NCBI RefSeq assembly: GCF_007748115.1
Contig: NZ_CP036289.1
Coordinates: 2,418,001-2,482,000, forward strand
Length of the DNA stretch: 64,000 nt
Direction: 5' to 3'
Source of the DNA: Bremerella volcania
Lineage (GTDB): Bacteria; Planctomycetota; Planctomycetia; Pirellulales; Pirellulaceae
In this document: positions 7,899 to 16,676 of the stretch, in pieces
Numbering within the stretch: position 1 is the stretch's first letter
How the letters are laid out: every line of letters begins with the position of its first letter
Notes under the pieces: model-generated
Databases searched by the model: none
Told to the model about the DNA's origin: nothing
What the model saw: only the letters and a program-made list of their open reading frames with translations
Position numbers and translations under genes: made by a program

Positions 7899-8978
7899 CT
7901 ACTGGGTCGGGGCTCGCTCGATCGAAATGGCGTAGGTGACGTCGCGCTCGGGGTTGGAAGCGAAGTCGCCATCGTCGTCGTTGACCTGCAAGATGATCTT
8001 TTCGTAGTCCCGATCGGCCGTCCAGCTGAACGGATTGTTGACCGTCTGCCCAGGCACAAGCGTCAGCTTCTGCAGATCGTTGTTGGCTTCCAGCGCACAG
8101 ATCCCCGTGCGGCACTTGTCGCCGCCGGCAGGGACCGCGTCGTCCGGGGATGCGGTGGCCAGGCCGCCCCACGTTTTCCATTTGCCGGAAACGTAACGCA
8201 GCTTGAGGATGTCTCCCTTGTTCATCGGGCCGACCACGTAACCGATCGGGTACTTCGCGGTGATCTTCACGTTCTTGAAGTCGAACGAAGAAAGATCGCC
8301 TGAGGTCATGTCGTCTGCGGCGTCATCCTCCATCGGATCGGCCGGCATTGGCTGCTCTTCCCCTTGAGGGCGAAGTTCGACGGCGGGAATCCAGCCTGAT
8401 TTCGGCCGCCCGTCGACGCTGTACGAAACGAAGTATGCGTTGTCCGATGGACGCCGGGCAAAGACCTTGCCGGGGTACCACTTGCTGTCGACCAGCACGT
8501 CGATCGCCGTGCCAGGCGTATAGATCTTGTCGGGGTCCCCCTTGCCAGGATCGGCCGGCTTGGTGTCCATCGGAGTCGAGGTTCCGCTGTCGGTCGACGT
8601 GCCGGACGAACCGCCGTCGGTATTGTTGGCCATCGACCCGGTGCCCGGGCTGGTCGGCGAATTGCCCATCGGGGACGCGGCGAGATCGGCCGGAGCCGGG
8701 CCTTGTCCGCTGAGATACTTCAGATAGGCGAGCGTCTGGTCGCTCATGTGCTTCACAGGAAACCAGATCTCGGCGCGATCGGTCGTCCGAAACTGCACGT
8801 ACTCCCCTTCCCGCTTGAGCGCTTTACCGGTGAACTCGAAGTTGCCGTACTTGCTTTGGAAGGTGTAGTTGTTCTGGCTGGTGGGATAATTGGCGTCTTG
8901 AGCGAAGCACGGGCCACCAACGAGCGCAACGAGAACCAGGCTAAGTACCAGCAGGGTTGGGCAACGGAAGATTGACAT
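7899..8978 (-). CDS. Secreted SHD1-domain protein
   Basis: 359 residues with a Sec signal peptide (LVLSLVLVALVGGPCFAQ, cleavage after about residue 26). Residues about 33-90 form an SHD1-like domain (SLA1 homology domain 1), a fold common in planctomycete exported proteins: GNFEFTGKALKREGEYVQF, then IWFPVKHMSDQTLAYL. A Gly/Ser/Thr/Pro-rich linker (about 95-145) leads to a Tudor/agenet-like segment (VLVDSKWYPGKVFARR), then a beta-rich C-terminal domain with two Cys (CRTGIC). Probably extracytoplasmic and binding rather than catalytic. No partner is obvious from the neighbours. Confidence 0.7.
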   Translation of the reverse strand: MSIFRCPTLLVLSLVLVALVGGPCFAQDANYPTSQNNYTFQSKYGNFEFTGKALKREGEYVQFRTTDRAEIWFPVKHMSDQTLAYLKYLSGQGPAPADLAASPMGNSPTSPGTGSMANNTDGGSSGTSTDSGTSTPMDTKPADPGKGDPDKIYTPGTAIDVLVDSKWYPGKVFARRPSDNAYFVSYSVDGRPKSGWIPAVELRPQGEEQPMPADPMEDDAADDMTSGDLSSFDFKNVKITAKYPIGYVVGPMNKGDILKLRYVSGKWKTWGGLATASPDDAVPAGGDKCRTGICALEANNDLQKLTLVPGQTVNNPFSWTADRDYEKIILQVNDDDGDFASNPERDVTYAISIERAPTQ

Positions 8979-9113
8979 GAGAACGGTCCGTTTCTATTTT
9001 CGACGGCTAAGGAGCAGTTGCCAGTATACACCAAGGGGGAAGGCGAAATACCTGCGATTCGTTAGATTCACAGCCCGTGGAGTTCTTCCTCGACGACTCG
9101 ATTCCGACGGGAA

Positions 9114-10451
9114 TCAAGCCTTACGAATGTTATCCCGCTGTTCGATCTTGCCCATCGCATTGCGCGTATCAATCACCAGCTTCGCGTGCTTCGCGATGAA
9201 CTCCCAATCGTATTCCTTATGATTGGTGACGATCAGCACCGCGTCTGCTTCGGCTAGTGTATCGGCAGTCAGCTCGATGCTTTCTTTTTGGGAGAACTCG
9301 AAGCTCCGCATTGAAGGGAGCTTGGGAATGTACGGGTCGTTGTATTGGATCTGGGCCCCCAGCGGTTCCAAAAGCTCCATGATGGCAAACGCCGGGCTTT
9401 CGCGCGGGTCGTCGACGTTTGGCTTGTAGGCCACGCCCAGCATGAGAATCTTGCTGCCGCGGATTGGCTTTTGTTGGTCGTTCAGGGCCAGCATCAGCTT
9501 CTGGACGACGAACTGCGGCATGCTGGTGTTGATTTCGCCGGCCAGTTCGATGAAACGGGTCGGCATCCCTTGCTTGCGGGCCAGCCAACTAAGGTAGAAC
9601 GGATCGATCGGAATGCAGTGCCCGCCGAGGCCGGGGCCGGGGTAAAAGGCCTGGAAGCCGAACGGCTTGGTCTTGGCCGCTTCGATCACTTCCCACAGGT
9701 CGAGATCCATGCGGTCAAACAGCACCTTCAGTTCGTTTACCAACGCGATGTTCACGGCTCGGTAGGTGTTTTCGAGGATCTTACAGGCCTCGGCCACTTC
9801 CAGGCTGCTGACCGGGATGATCTCGACGATCGCCTTTTCGTACAGCTCGCAGGCCAGCTGCAGGCTGTGGTGCTCGAGCCCGCCGATCACCTTGGGAATG
9901 TTCGCCGCGGAAAACTGAGGATTGCCGGGGTCTTCGCGTTCGGGACTATAGGCGACGAAGAAGTCGATGCCAGGTTCGAGGCCGCTCTTTTGCAAGATCG
10001 GCAGCACCACATCGCGCGTCGTGCCGGGATAGGTGGTGCTTTCCAGAACCACGAGCTGTCCCTTGCGTAGTGACTTACCAATGGCCTCTGCGGTTAGCTC
10101 CACGTACTTGAGGTCCGGATCGCGAGAACTGTCCAGCGGGGTCGGTACGCAGATGAGAAGGACGTCCGCCTCAGCCATCCGAGCGGTATCGCAAGTTGCC
10201 GAGAAACGTCCTATTTTAACATTTGAGGCAATCCACTCACTGGCAATGTGCTTAATGTAACTTTCGCCACGGTGAAGTTTTTCGACTTTGTTAGGATCGG
10301 TATCGAAGCCCAGGCACTGATAGCCGCAGTCGGCAAACGTTTTTACCAGCGGGAGACCGACATACCCCATTCCAATGACACCCACGACGGCAGACTGATC
10401 GGCGAGCTTCTGGCGGAGAGATTCGTAAGAATGCAGAACATTTTCGGCCAT
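9114..10451 (-). CDS. UDP-sugar 6-dehydrogenase (UDP-GlcNAc/UDP-ManNAc dehydrogenase family)
   Basis: 445 residues from ATG 10451. A longer frame reaches 10535 but would add a hydrophobic leader that the family lacks. The N-terminal NAD domain has VVGVIGMGYVGLPL; the catalytic Cys269 lies in GPGLGGHCIPIDPF, and the C-terminal UDP-binding domain holds LMLGVAYKPNVDDPRESP. The family oxidises the C6 hydroxyl of a UDP-sugar to a uronic acid in two NAD-dependent steps, feeding capsule, O-antigen or exopolysaccharide. It resembles WbpA/WecC-type enzymes more than UDP-glucose dehydrogenase. No other polysaccharide genes are adjacent. It is divergent from the kinase gene. Confidence 0.85.
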   Translation of the reverse strand: MAENVLHSYESLRQKLADQSAVVGVIGMGYVGLPLVKTFADCGYQCLGFDTDPNKVEKLHRGESYIKHIASEWIASNVKIGRFSATCDTARMAEADVLLICVPTPLDSSRDPDLKYVELTAEAIGKSLRKGQLVVLESTTYPGTTRDVVLPILQKSGLEPGIDFFVAYSPEREDPGNPQFSAANIPKVIGGLEHHSLQLACELYEKAIVEIIPVSSLEVAEACKILENTYRAVNIALVNELKVLFDRMDLDLWEVIEAAKTKPFGFQAFYPGPGLGGHCIPIDPFYLSWLARKQGMPTRFIELAGEINTSMPQFVVQKLMLALNDQQKPIRGSKILMLGVAYKPNVDDPRESPAFAIMELLEPLGAQIQYNDPYIPKLPSMRSFEFSQKESIELTADTLAEADAVLIVTNHKEYDWEFIAKHAKLVIDTRNAMGKIEQRDNIRKA

Positions 10452-10727
10452 CGGCGTGTCTTTTCGAGTAAGCGTTACTAAAAGGAATAGGATCACGAAC
10501 CAACCTGGGAACCATTTTCCCTTGAGGGAAAACATGCTTCCGGTAATACTGGTTCAAAGGCGTTGATTTGTGATTTCTTCAGGGCGACATCAAAATCATA
10601 ACTGCGTCAAACAGAAAACTAAGATCGCACATAGGTTTAAGATTCGCCTATTGATATCGAACACGTTAATATAAATCGACGGGCGGATGCTCCGCTAGAA
10701 TTGCGAGAGGCTCTCAAAATTGACAGT

Positions 10728-12428
10728 ATGACTGATTCGACTCCCCCAAACTCGATGGATCGGCATTTTGAGGAAACTGTCGTTGCGCCCAGCAATTCAA
10801 GCGCCGAGAGTACGACCTCATCATCGCCGCATATCGCGTTGGTGGAAGGTTCGGCCAGTCCGCACTTCTCGCGCGTCACCCAGTCGCTGCTGCGGTATCG
10901 CCTGAGGGTTGCCACTTTCGTGATGTTCGGCATCTTTGCCGTTTATTTCGTGTGGCATGTCTACGAATATTTCTGGGTATCTAGTGTTGCACCGGAGAAC
11001 CCCGTATTGCTAAGCATGCATGTCGGGCTTCTCTTGCTGTTGGGCACAACCGGGTATCTACTCTGCCCGCGGTGCGACGTCCGGAAGGGATTGCTCCGAT
11101 CGCAAGAGATCGTCACGTTTGGTCTGCCCGCCATTTTTCTGTTGATGGTGGAGTATCAAACGATGCATGCTTGCGTCGATAAGAACAACATGATTGAAAA
11201 TCCCGCGCCGGGTTGGATGTTGTTGATGTTCATCTATGCCCTGTTCATTCCCAATACGTGGCAGCGCGCAGCCATCGTCATCGGCGCCATGGTGGTCGCG
11301 CCGTTGGGGCTATTGGGACATGCTTGGATCAACGATGAGACTTGCTCCCTGATTATGTCCGACAACCCGCAAATCCTGGGTGAAGTTGGCTTGAAGATGA
11401 TTCTCAGCGGCGCGGTCGCCGTGTTTGGCGTCTACACGATCAACGTCCTGCGAACCGAGGCGTTCCACGCGAAGCAACTTGGGCAATATCGTCTCAGTCG
11501 TAGCCTGGGTGCTGGCGGGATGGGCGAGGTCTTCCTGGCGCATCACTACCTGATGAAGCGGCCCTGTGCGATCAAGATCATTCGCCCCGAGAAAGCAGGT
11601 GACACAAACGTGCTGGCCCGCTTCGAGCGTGAAGTGCATGCGTCGTCGAAGCTCTCGCACTGGAACAATATCGACATTTACGACTATGGTCGCACCGAAG
11701 ACGGCACCTTCTATTACGTGATGGAATACCTGCCGGGGCTGAACGTCTCGGACCTGGTCCATCGGTTCGGTCCGTTGCCGCCGGGACGCGTGATTCACCT
11801 GCTGCGTCAGGTATGCGACGCCCTGAACGAAGCCCATTCGCAGGGGATGATCCACCGCGACATCAAGCCCGCCAACGTCTTCGCCGCCAAGCGTGGCGGG
11901 TTTTTCGACGTGGCGAAGCTATTGGACTTCGGCCTGGCCAAGCCGATCGCTTCGACCGAAGATTCCAACCTGACGCAGGAAGGGATGATTACCGGTTCGC
12001 CGCTGTACATGTCTCCGGAGCAGGCCAGCGGTGAAAGCGAGCCTGATGCCCGTAGCGATATCTACTCGGTCGGCATCCTGGCGTATTTCATGCTGACCGG
12101 TCACGTTCCGTTCGAGTACGACCGGCCGATCAAGGTGATCATCGCCCACGCCCATGAATCGGTCGTTCCTCCGTCGGAGCATGTCCCATCGGTTCCGCAC
12201 GATCTTGAAGCAATCGTGATGCGATGTCTGGCCAAGGAACCGGACGATCGGTATCAGTCGATCCTCGACATGGCCGATGCCCTGGATAAGTGCGAGTCGT
12301 CGGGCACCTGGAAACAGGCCGATGCCGTGCAGTGGTGGACCGAGAACGAATCGATCGCCGAGTGCCCTCAACCAGGGGAACAAGCTCAGCCGACCGATGA
12401 AACCCAAATCGCTACGATTCGCGGGTAA
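10728..12428 (+). CDS. Membrane-anchored Ser/Thr protein kinase (N-terminal membrane domain)
   Basis: 566 residues from ATG 10728; a TTG at 10701 would add nine residues. After a Ser/Thr-rich N-terminus, about six hydrophobic segments span residues 60-245. A complete Hanks-type kinase domain follows at about 254-525: LGAGGMGEVFLAH (P-loop), AIKII (Lys), HRDIKPANV (catalytic loop), DFGLAK (Mg binding) and GSPLYMSPEQ. The membrane part comes first and the kinase last, the reverse of PknB-type receptors. It probably signals at the membrane; substrate unknown. It is divergent from the nucleotide-sugar dehydrogenase gene and followed by leuC. Confidence 0.85.
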   Translation: MTDSTPPNSMDRHFEETVVAPSNSSAESTTSSSPHIALVEGSASPHFSRVTQSLLRYRLRVATFVMFGIFAVYFVWHVYEYFWVSSVAPENPVLLSMHVGLLLLLGTTGYLLCPRCDVRKGLLRSQEIVTFGLPAIFLLMVEYQTMHACVDKNNMIENPAPGWMLLMFIYALFIPNTWQRAAIVIGAMVVAPLGLLGHAWINDETCSLIMSDNPQILGEVGLKMILSGAVAVFGVYTINVLRTEAFHAKQLGQYRLSRSLGAGGMGEVFLAHHYLMKRPCAIKIIRPEKAGDTNVLARFEREVHASSKLSHWNNIDIYDYGRTEDGTFYYVMEYLPGLNVSDLVHRFGPLPPGRVIHLLRQVCDALNEAHSQGMIHRDIKPANVFAAKRGGFFDVAKLLDFGLAKPIASTEDSNLTQEGMITGSPLYMSPEQASGESEPDARSDIYSVGILAYFMLTGHVPFEYDRPIKVIIAHAHESVVPPSEHVPSVPHDLEAIVMRCLAKEPDDRYQSILDMADALDKCESSGTWKQADAVQWWTENESIAECPQPGEQAQPTDETQIATIRG

Positions 12429-12644
12429 AGCTTCGTTCTGACCCGTGGATTGCAGGATCGGGACCCCTCTTGGGGGCTTGGTCTCCGGCCCCTCCCGTTT
12501 TCGCGATTTCCAGATATAATGCTGGCCTATCCCTATGCCCTGCCCTTTCACACGTTGGTAGTGGGGGGCGGCAAATCGAGCGGGTCTGATCTCGCTCGGT
12601 AATCTCTCAGTGGACCTAGCCAAAGCCGTTAGGGGAAAAGACGA

Positions 12645-14060
12645 ATGATCGCGGAAAACGCCCCCCGTACCATGTTCCAGAAAATCTGGGACAACCACGT
12701 AGTCGACGCTGAACCTCACAAACAGGCCCTGCTGTACATCGACCTGCACCTGGTTCACGAAGTGACCAGCCCTCAAGCATTTGAAGGCCTGCGTCTGGCG
12801 GGTCGCAAGGTTCGCCGTCCTGAACTGACCAAGGCCACGCCTGACCATAACGTCCCCACCACGGATCGTTCGCTGCCGATCGTCGACGAGATCTCGAAGC
12901 AGCAGATCGATACCCTGCGTCAAAACTGCCAGGACTTCGGCGTTCAACTGTTCGACCTGAATGACGTCAAGCAAGGGGTCGTTCACGTCATCGGCCCCGA
13001 ACTCGGTCTGACGCAGCCCGGCATGACCATCGTCTGCGGCGACAGCCACACGGCCACGCATGGTGCGTTCGGTGCCCTGGCGTTTGGGATCGGCACGAGC
13101 GAAGTCGAGCACGTGCTCGCCACGCAGACGCTCATTCAAACGGCCCCCAAGACGATGGAACTGCGCGTCAACGGCAAGCTGGCCCGGGGCGTGACGGCGA
13201 AAGACCTGGTGCTGTATCTGATCGGTCACCTGACCACCGCTGGCGGTACCGGCTACGTGCTGGAATACACCGGCGAAGCGGTCCGGGCACTGACCATGGA
13301 ACAGCGGATGACCGTCTGTAACATGTCGATCGAAGCCGGTGCCCGCGCCGGTATGATCGCCCCGGACGAAACGACCTTCGAGTACATCCGCGGCCGCGAG
13401 TTCGCCCCGCAGGATATCGAAGCGGCGATCGAGCGTTGGAAGAATCTTCCTTCCGATCCTGGTGCGAAGTACGACAAGGTGCTCGAGTTCGACGCCAAGG
13501 ACATCGCTCCGCAAGTGACCTGGGGCACTAACCCCGGCCAGGTTTGTGCCGTCGATAAACCCATCCCTGCCCCCGGCGATTTCGCCGACGCGACCGAACG
13601 CCGTTCGACCGAACTGGCCCTGGAGTACATGGACCTGAAAGCGGGCGAGCCGATGTCCCAGGTCAACATCGACCGCGTCTTCATCGGTTCGTGCACCAAC
13701 GGCCGTATCGAAGACCTGCGTGCCGCGGCGAGCGTCGTCAAGGGGCACAAGAAAGCCGATCACGTCCACGCGATGGTCGTGCCTGGTAGTGGTCAGGTTC
13801 GCTTGCAGGCCCAGGAAGAAGGTCTCGACAAGATCTTCATCGAAGCCGGCTTTGAATGGCGGGAAGCTGGCTGCAGCATGTGCCTGGCGATGAACCCCGA
13901 CAAACTGGAACCGGGCGAGCGCTGTGCATCGACCAGCAATCGTAACTTTGAAGGGCGTCAGGGACGTGGTGGCCGAACCCACCTGGTGAGCCCCGAAATG
14001 GCCGCCGCGGCTGGTGTCGCCGGGCATTTCGTCGACGTTCGTGAGTGGGACTTCAAGTAA
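12645..14060 (+). CDS. leuC: 3-isopropylmalate dehydratase large subunit
   Basis: 471 residues, the usual LeuC length. With LeuD it isomerises 2-isopropylmalate to 3-isopropylmalate in leucine synthesis, using a [4Fe-4S] cluster. The three cluster cysteines are present: about Cys350 in FIGSCTNGR and Cys410 and Cys413 in [10 protein letters not shown]. Other family blocks are [20 protein letters not shown] and the [11 protein letters not shown] swivel. The ATG at 12645 follows AGGGGA with about nine bases spacing. leuD follows 49 bases downstream, so the two are an operon; leuA and leuB are not in this window. Confidence 0.97.
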   Translation: MIAENAPRTMFQKIWDNHVVDAEPHKQALLYIDLHLVHEVTSPQAFEGLRLAGRKVRRPELTKATPDHNVPTTDRSLPIVDEISKQQIDTLRQNCQDFGVQLFDLNDVKQGVVHVIGPELGLTQPGMTIVCGDSHTATHGAFGALAFGIGTSEVEHVLATQTLIQTAPKTMELRVNGKLARGVTAKDLVLYLIGHLTTAGGTGYVLEYTGEAVRALTMEQRMTVCNMSIEAGARAGMIAPDETTFEYIRGREFAPQDIEAAIERWKNLPSDPGAKYDKVLEFDAKDIAPQVTWGTNPGQVCAVDKPIPAPGDFADATERRSTELALEYMDLKAGEPMSQVNIDRVFIGSCTNGRIEDLRAAASVVKGHKKADHVHAMVVPGSGQVRLQAQEEGLDKIFIEAGFEWREAGCSMCLAMNPDKLEPGERCASTSNRNFEGRQGRGGRTHLVSPEMAAAAGVAGHFVDVREWDFK

Positions 14061-14109
14061 GCCCTCGATCCAAAGCCAACGACCAACCCATTTTTAACAG
14101 TCCAATATC

Positions 14110-14706
14110 ATGCAACCATTCGTCAAAGAGACCGGCGTTGTCGCCGTCATGGATCGGGCCAACGTGGACACCGATCAGATCATCCCCAAGCAGTTCTTGA
14201 AGCGGATCGAGCGAACGGGTTTCGGTCAGTTCCTGTTCTTCGATTGGCGTTTTATGGACGACGGCCAACTGCATCCCGACTTCGAGCTGAATCACCCCGC
14301 CGTGGCCGGGGCTTCGATCCTGGTCACGCGTCGTAACTTCGGCAGTGGTTCCAGCCGCGAGCATGCCGTTTGGGCGATCGACGACTACGGCATTCGCGCG
14401 GTCATCGCACCGAGCTTTGCCGACATCTTCTACAACAACTGCTTCAAGAACGGCGTGCTGCCAATCGCCTTAAGCGAAGAACAGGTCGAAGAGTTCTTCC
14501 AGCGATTTGCCAAGCACCCCGGCTACAAGCTGACGGTCGATCTGGAAGCCAAGAAGATCACCGACGCCCACGGCCTGGAAGTTTCATTCGAGGTCGACGA
14601 ACACCGCCGTCACAAGCTGCTCAAAGGCCTGGACGACATCGCCAGCACGCTGGAACTAGAAGACAAGATCGCCGCCTACGAGCAGGCCAACGGCATCGGC
14701 GTTTAG
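14110..14706 (+). CDS. leuD: 3-isopropylmalate dehydratase small subunit
   Basis: 198 residues, normal for LeuD. It provides the swivelling small domain that completes the aconitase-type active site of the LeuCD heterodimer. Family blocks are present: [20 protein letters not shown] near the N-terminus, then [17 protein letters not shown] and [21 protein letters not shown]. It is 49 bases after leuC and is the second gene of the operon. A family C repeat and then a UUCG-loop terminator at 14902 lie downstream. Confidence 0.97.
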   Translation: MQPFVKETGVVAVMDRANVDTDQIIPKQFLKRIERTGFGQFLFFDWRFMDDGQLHPDFELNHPAVAGASILVTRRNFGSGSSREHAVWAIDDYGIRAVIAPSFADIFYNNCFKNGVLPIALSEEQVEEFFQRFAKHPGYKLTVDLEAKKITDAHGLEVSFEVDEHRRHKLLKGLDDIASTLELEDKIAAYEQANGIGV

Positions 14707-14734
14707 GCAAGAGGCCTCTTTCGTCTCTCTCTTG

Positions 14735-14777
14735 TCCCCTCTCCACCGTCTGCGGGGGAGAGGGTTAGGGTGAGGGG
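14735..14777 (+). repeat. Dispersed intergenic palindrome, family C
   Basis: TCCCCTCTCC, a short loop, then GCGGGGGAGAGGGTTAGGGT and GAGGG. This is the best-preserved copy of the unit also at 3621, 5160, 5290 and 14870. Confidence 0.65.
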
Positions 14778-14869
14778 GCATGAAGCCTGCATGAAGTGAA
14801 CGCCCGCATTGTGTTCGTGAGTGATACGGAACTTTGACGGGCGACACGAGGTAATCTTCGCTCAATAAA

Positions 14870-14892
14870 CCCTCACCCTGCGGGGGAGAGGG
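14870..14892 (-). repeat. Dispersed intergenic palindrome, family C (reversed, partial)
   Basis: CCCTCACCCTGCGGGGGAGA followed by GGG. It points towards the copy at 14735, giving a head-to-head pair as at 5160/5290. Confidence 0.55.
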
Positions 14893-14901
14893 CACAAGAG
14901 G

Positions 14902-14925
14902 GGCGAACTTCGGTTCGCCTTTTTT
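14902..14925 (+). terminator. Rho-independent terminator with TTCG loop
   Basis: Stem GGCGAAC/GTTCGCC (14902-14908 and 14913-14919), closed by the very stable TTCG tetraloop, then six T. It lies about 195 bases after leuD and before the next gene, so it is the likely end of the leuCD transcript. Confidence 0.85.
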
Positions 14926-15008
14926 ATTCGCCTATGGTTGGAATCAGTTCGCTGGTCGGCGAAACTAGAACGCTAAGTCGCTTCATGAACATACCAACGA
15001 GGACTGTC

Positions 15009-16028
15009 ATGCTTCACCGAGTTGCTCTGCCCTGGACGCTGGTTCTATTTCTGGCTGCTTCGGCCCAAGCTCAGATCAAGCCTGAGGTGATTCTGGATGG
15101 GCTCAAGTGCCCCAGTGGTGTCGCCGTTCAACCGGAGACCGGCACGGTATTCGTCGCCGAAACGGCCGCGTCGCAGATCATTCGCGTCGTCGATGGCAAA
15201 GCGGAAGTCGTCGTGAAAGATTTTCCTGCCGACGAATACGGCAAGGGTCCTGTTTATCAGATTGGTCCGCTGGGGCTCGCGTTTCTGGATAAGAATCGCC
15301 TGGTCGTTGGCGATGGCAGCCTGAAGGATGGCGAGGAAGTCGTTCGCATTTACGATGTGCCTGAGAGTGGCAAAGAAGCAATCTCGGCTGACGCCGGACA
15401 GAAGACCAATCCCTTGGCAGCCGAAGGAGACGTGCCAGGTGAAGGGAACTTCTACGCCGTGGCCGTCGATGCCAGCGACGTCTACACCACGGCCAACGGC
15501 GACGACAAAAAGGGATGGGTTGCTCGGGTGACGCTTGAGAAGGACAAGCTCGGCAAGCTCGAACGTTATATCGCCACCAAAGAGAGCGTCGACGTCGATG
15601 CCCCTGCCGCGATCACGATCAGCCCGCGACGTGAAGTGGTGGTTGGTCAGATGGGTGAGATCAATGATCAGAAGGACAGCCTGCTGACCTTCTACGATCA
15701 GAAGTCGAAGAGCCTGCTTTTGAGTTTGCCGGCCGAGATGTTCGACCTGGTGGGCCTGGCTTACAGCCCGAAGACCGGTCGCTTGTACGGAGTCGATTAC
15801 AGCTGGGCCGATCCGAAGCAAGGAGGCCTCTACCGCCTGGACGCCGTACGCCGCGATGGGAAGCAAGTCGTGAAAGCGACCAAGCTGATCGACCTCGACC
15901 AACCCACCGCCCTGGCCTTTAATAACGAAGGTGAACTCTTCATCACCCTCTTCGGCAACGGCGACGGCAAAGACGAAAGCAAAACGCCAGCGACCGGCAA
16001 GCTGCTAAAGATCGGCGAAGGGCTGTAA
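15009..16028 (+). CDS. Secreted beta-propeller-like protein of unknown function
   Basis: 339 residues from ATG 15009, which has a GAGG box seven bases upstream; in-frame starts at 14934 and 14985 lack this. A Sec signal peptide (LVLFLAASAQAQ) is followed by repeated blade-like segments such as SGVAVQPETGTVFVAETAAS, then FYAVAVDASDVYTTA and ALAFNNEGELFITLFG. These fit an NHL/SMP-30-like propeller. No catalytic residues are recognised. Probably periplasmic. It is convergent with the gene at 16055. Confidence 0.65.
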   Translation: MLHRVALPWTLVLFLAASAQAQIKPEVILDGLKCPSGVAVQPETGTVFVAETAASQIIRVVDGKAEVVVKDFPADEYGKGPVYQIGPLGLAFLDKNRLVVGDGSLKDGEEVVRIYDVPESGKEAISADAGQKTNPLAAEGDVPGEGNFYAVAVDASDVYTTANGDDKKGWVARVTLEKDKLGKLERYIATKESVDVDAPAAITISPRREVVVGQMGEINDQKDSLLTFYDQKSKSLLLSLPAEMFDLVGLAYSPKTGRLYGVDYSWADPKQGGLYRLDAVRRDGKQVVKATKLIDLDQPTALAFNNEGELFITLFGNGDGKDESKTPATGKLLKIGEGL

Positions 16029-16054
16029 GTAGCCCTGCCTTGCACCCTAAGGCG

Positions 16055-16531
16055 TTAGAAGTTTACCTGGTCGGTGAAGAGGTTGGGCTTATCGCTTAGG
16101 CGATAGAAATGCTTGTCAACGGCTTCGCCGAATTCCGATTCCAGTGCCTGCCAGTCCGTGGTGGGCAGCGGTAGAAACGCGAGGGTGTCGCTGCCGTTGG
16201 AATCGATGCAGAACCTGATTTCGTAGTCAGGCTTAAGTACCTGATTGATGGAGACCAGGGTGATGTGACGATCCCCTTCTCCGGTTTCCAGAGGTACCTT
16301 GATCCTTCGCTCTTGGTATTGCACGAAGAGTTCGAAGCCGGCTTCGTTGTCGGCGTCGAGTTCCTCGGCGGAAAGTTCGCCGGTTTGCAAGATCTCCTCG
16401 CAATACTCGACTAACACGTCGTCTTCCTCGCGCCAGTCGACCCAGAAGACGGTCTCTTCGTCGTCGAGCAGCGTCTGGATCGATTCGCTGTCGGAAGAAC
16501 TCAATGCGTTTCTGATCAATTCGAGATTCAT
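16055..16531 (-). CDS. Hypothetical acidic protein
   Basis: 158 residues from ATG 16531; a TTG two codons upstream is the alternative. The protein is strongly acidic (DDEETVFWVDWREEDDVLV near the N-terminus) and has no signal peptide, membrane segment or Cys cluster. Its size and charge recall small cytosolic adaptor or immunity-type proteins, but I see no motif to support that. It lies between convergent and codirectional neighbours without an operon link. Family not recognised. Confidence 0.5.
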   Translation of the reverse strand: MNLELIRNALSSSDSESIQTLLDDEETVFWVDWREEDDVLVEYCEEILQTGELSAEELDADNEAGFELFVQYQERRIKVPLETGEGDRHITLVSINQVLKPDYEIRFCIDSNGSDTLAFLPLPTTDWQALESEFGEAVDKHFYRLSDKPNLFTDQVNF

Positions 16532-16676
16532 CGTCAAATGGTTCCGTTACAGATTCTACTTCGCGAATGTTCTTTGCCTGATCCAATCATCCAACGGAAT
16601 TCTAAATCAGCGAAAAGCGATTCCGAAACCTCTTCGGTCTGTCTCGAATGAAGGGAAAGCTTGCTGGATACGAGCT

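Noticed and set aside
12429-12644. A leucine attenuator or riboswitch before leuC
   Set aside because: No leader peptide with a run of Leu codons and no T-box or known riboswitch core was found in the 216 bases.
11919-14027. A 702-codon minus-strand open frame
   Set aside because: It lies antisense to leuC and the kinase and shows the low-complexity, His/Arg/Asp-rich composition of antisense frames in GC-rich genes.
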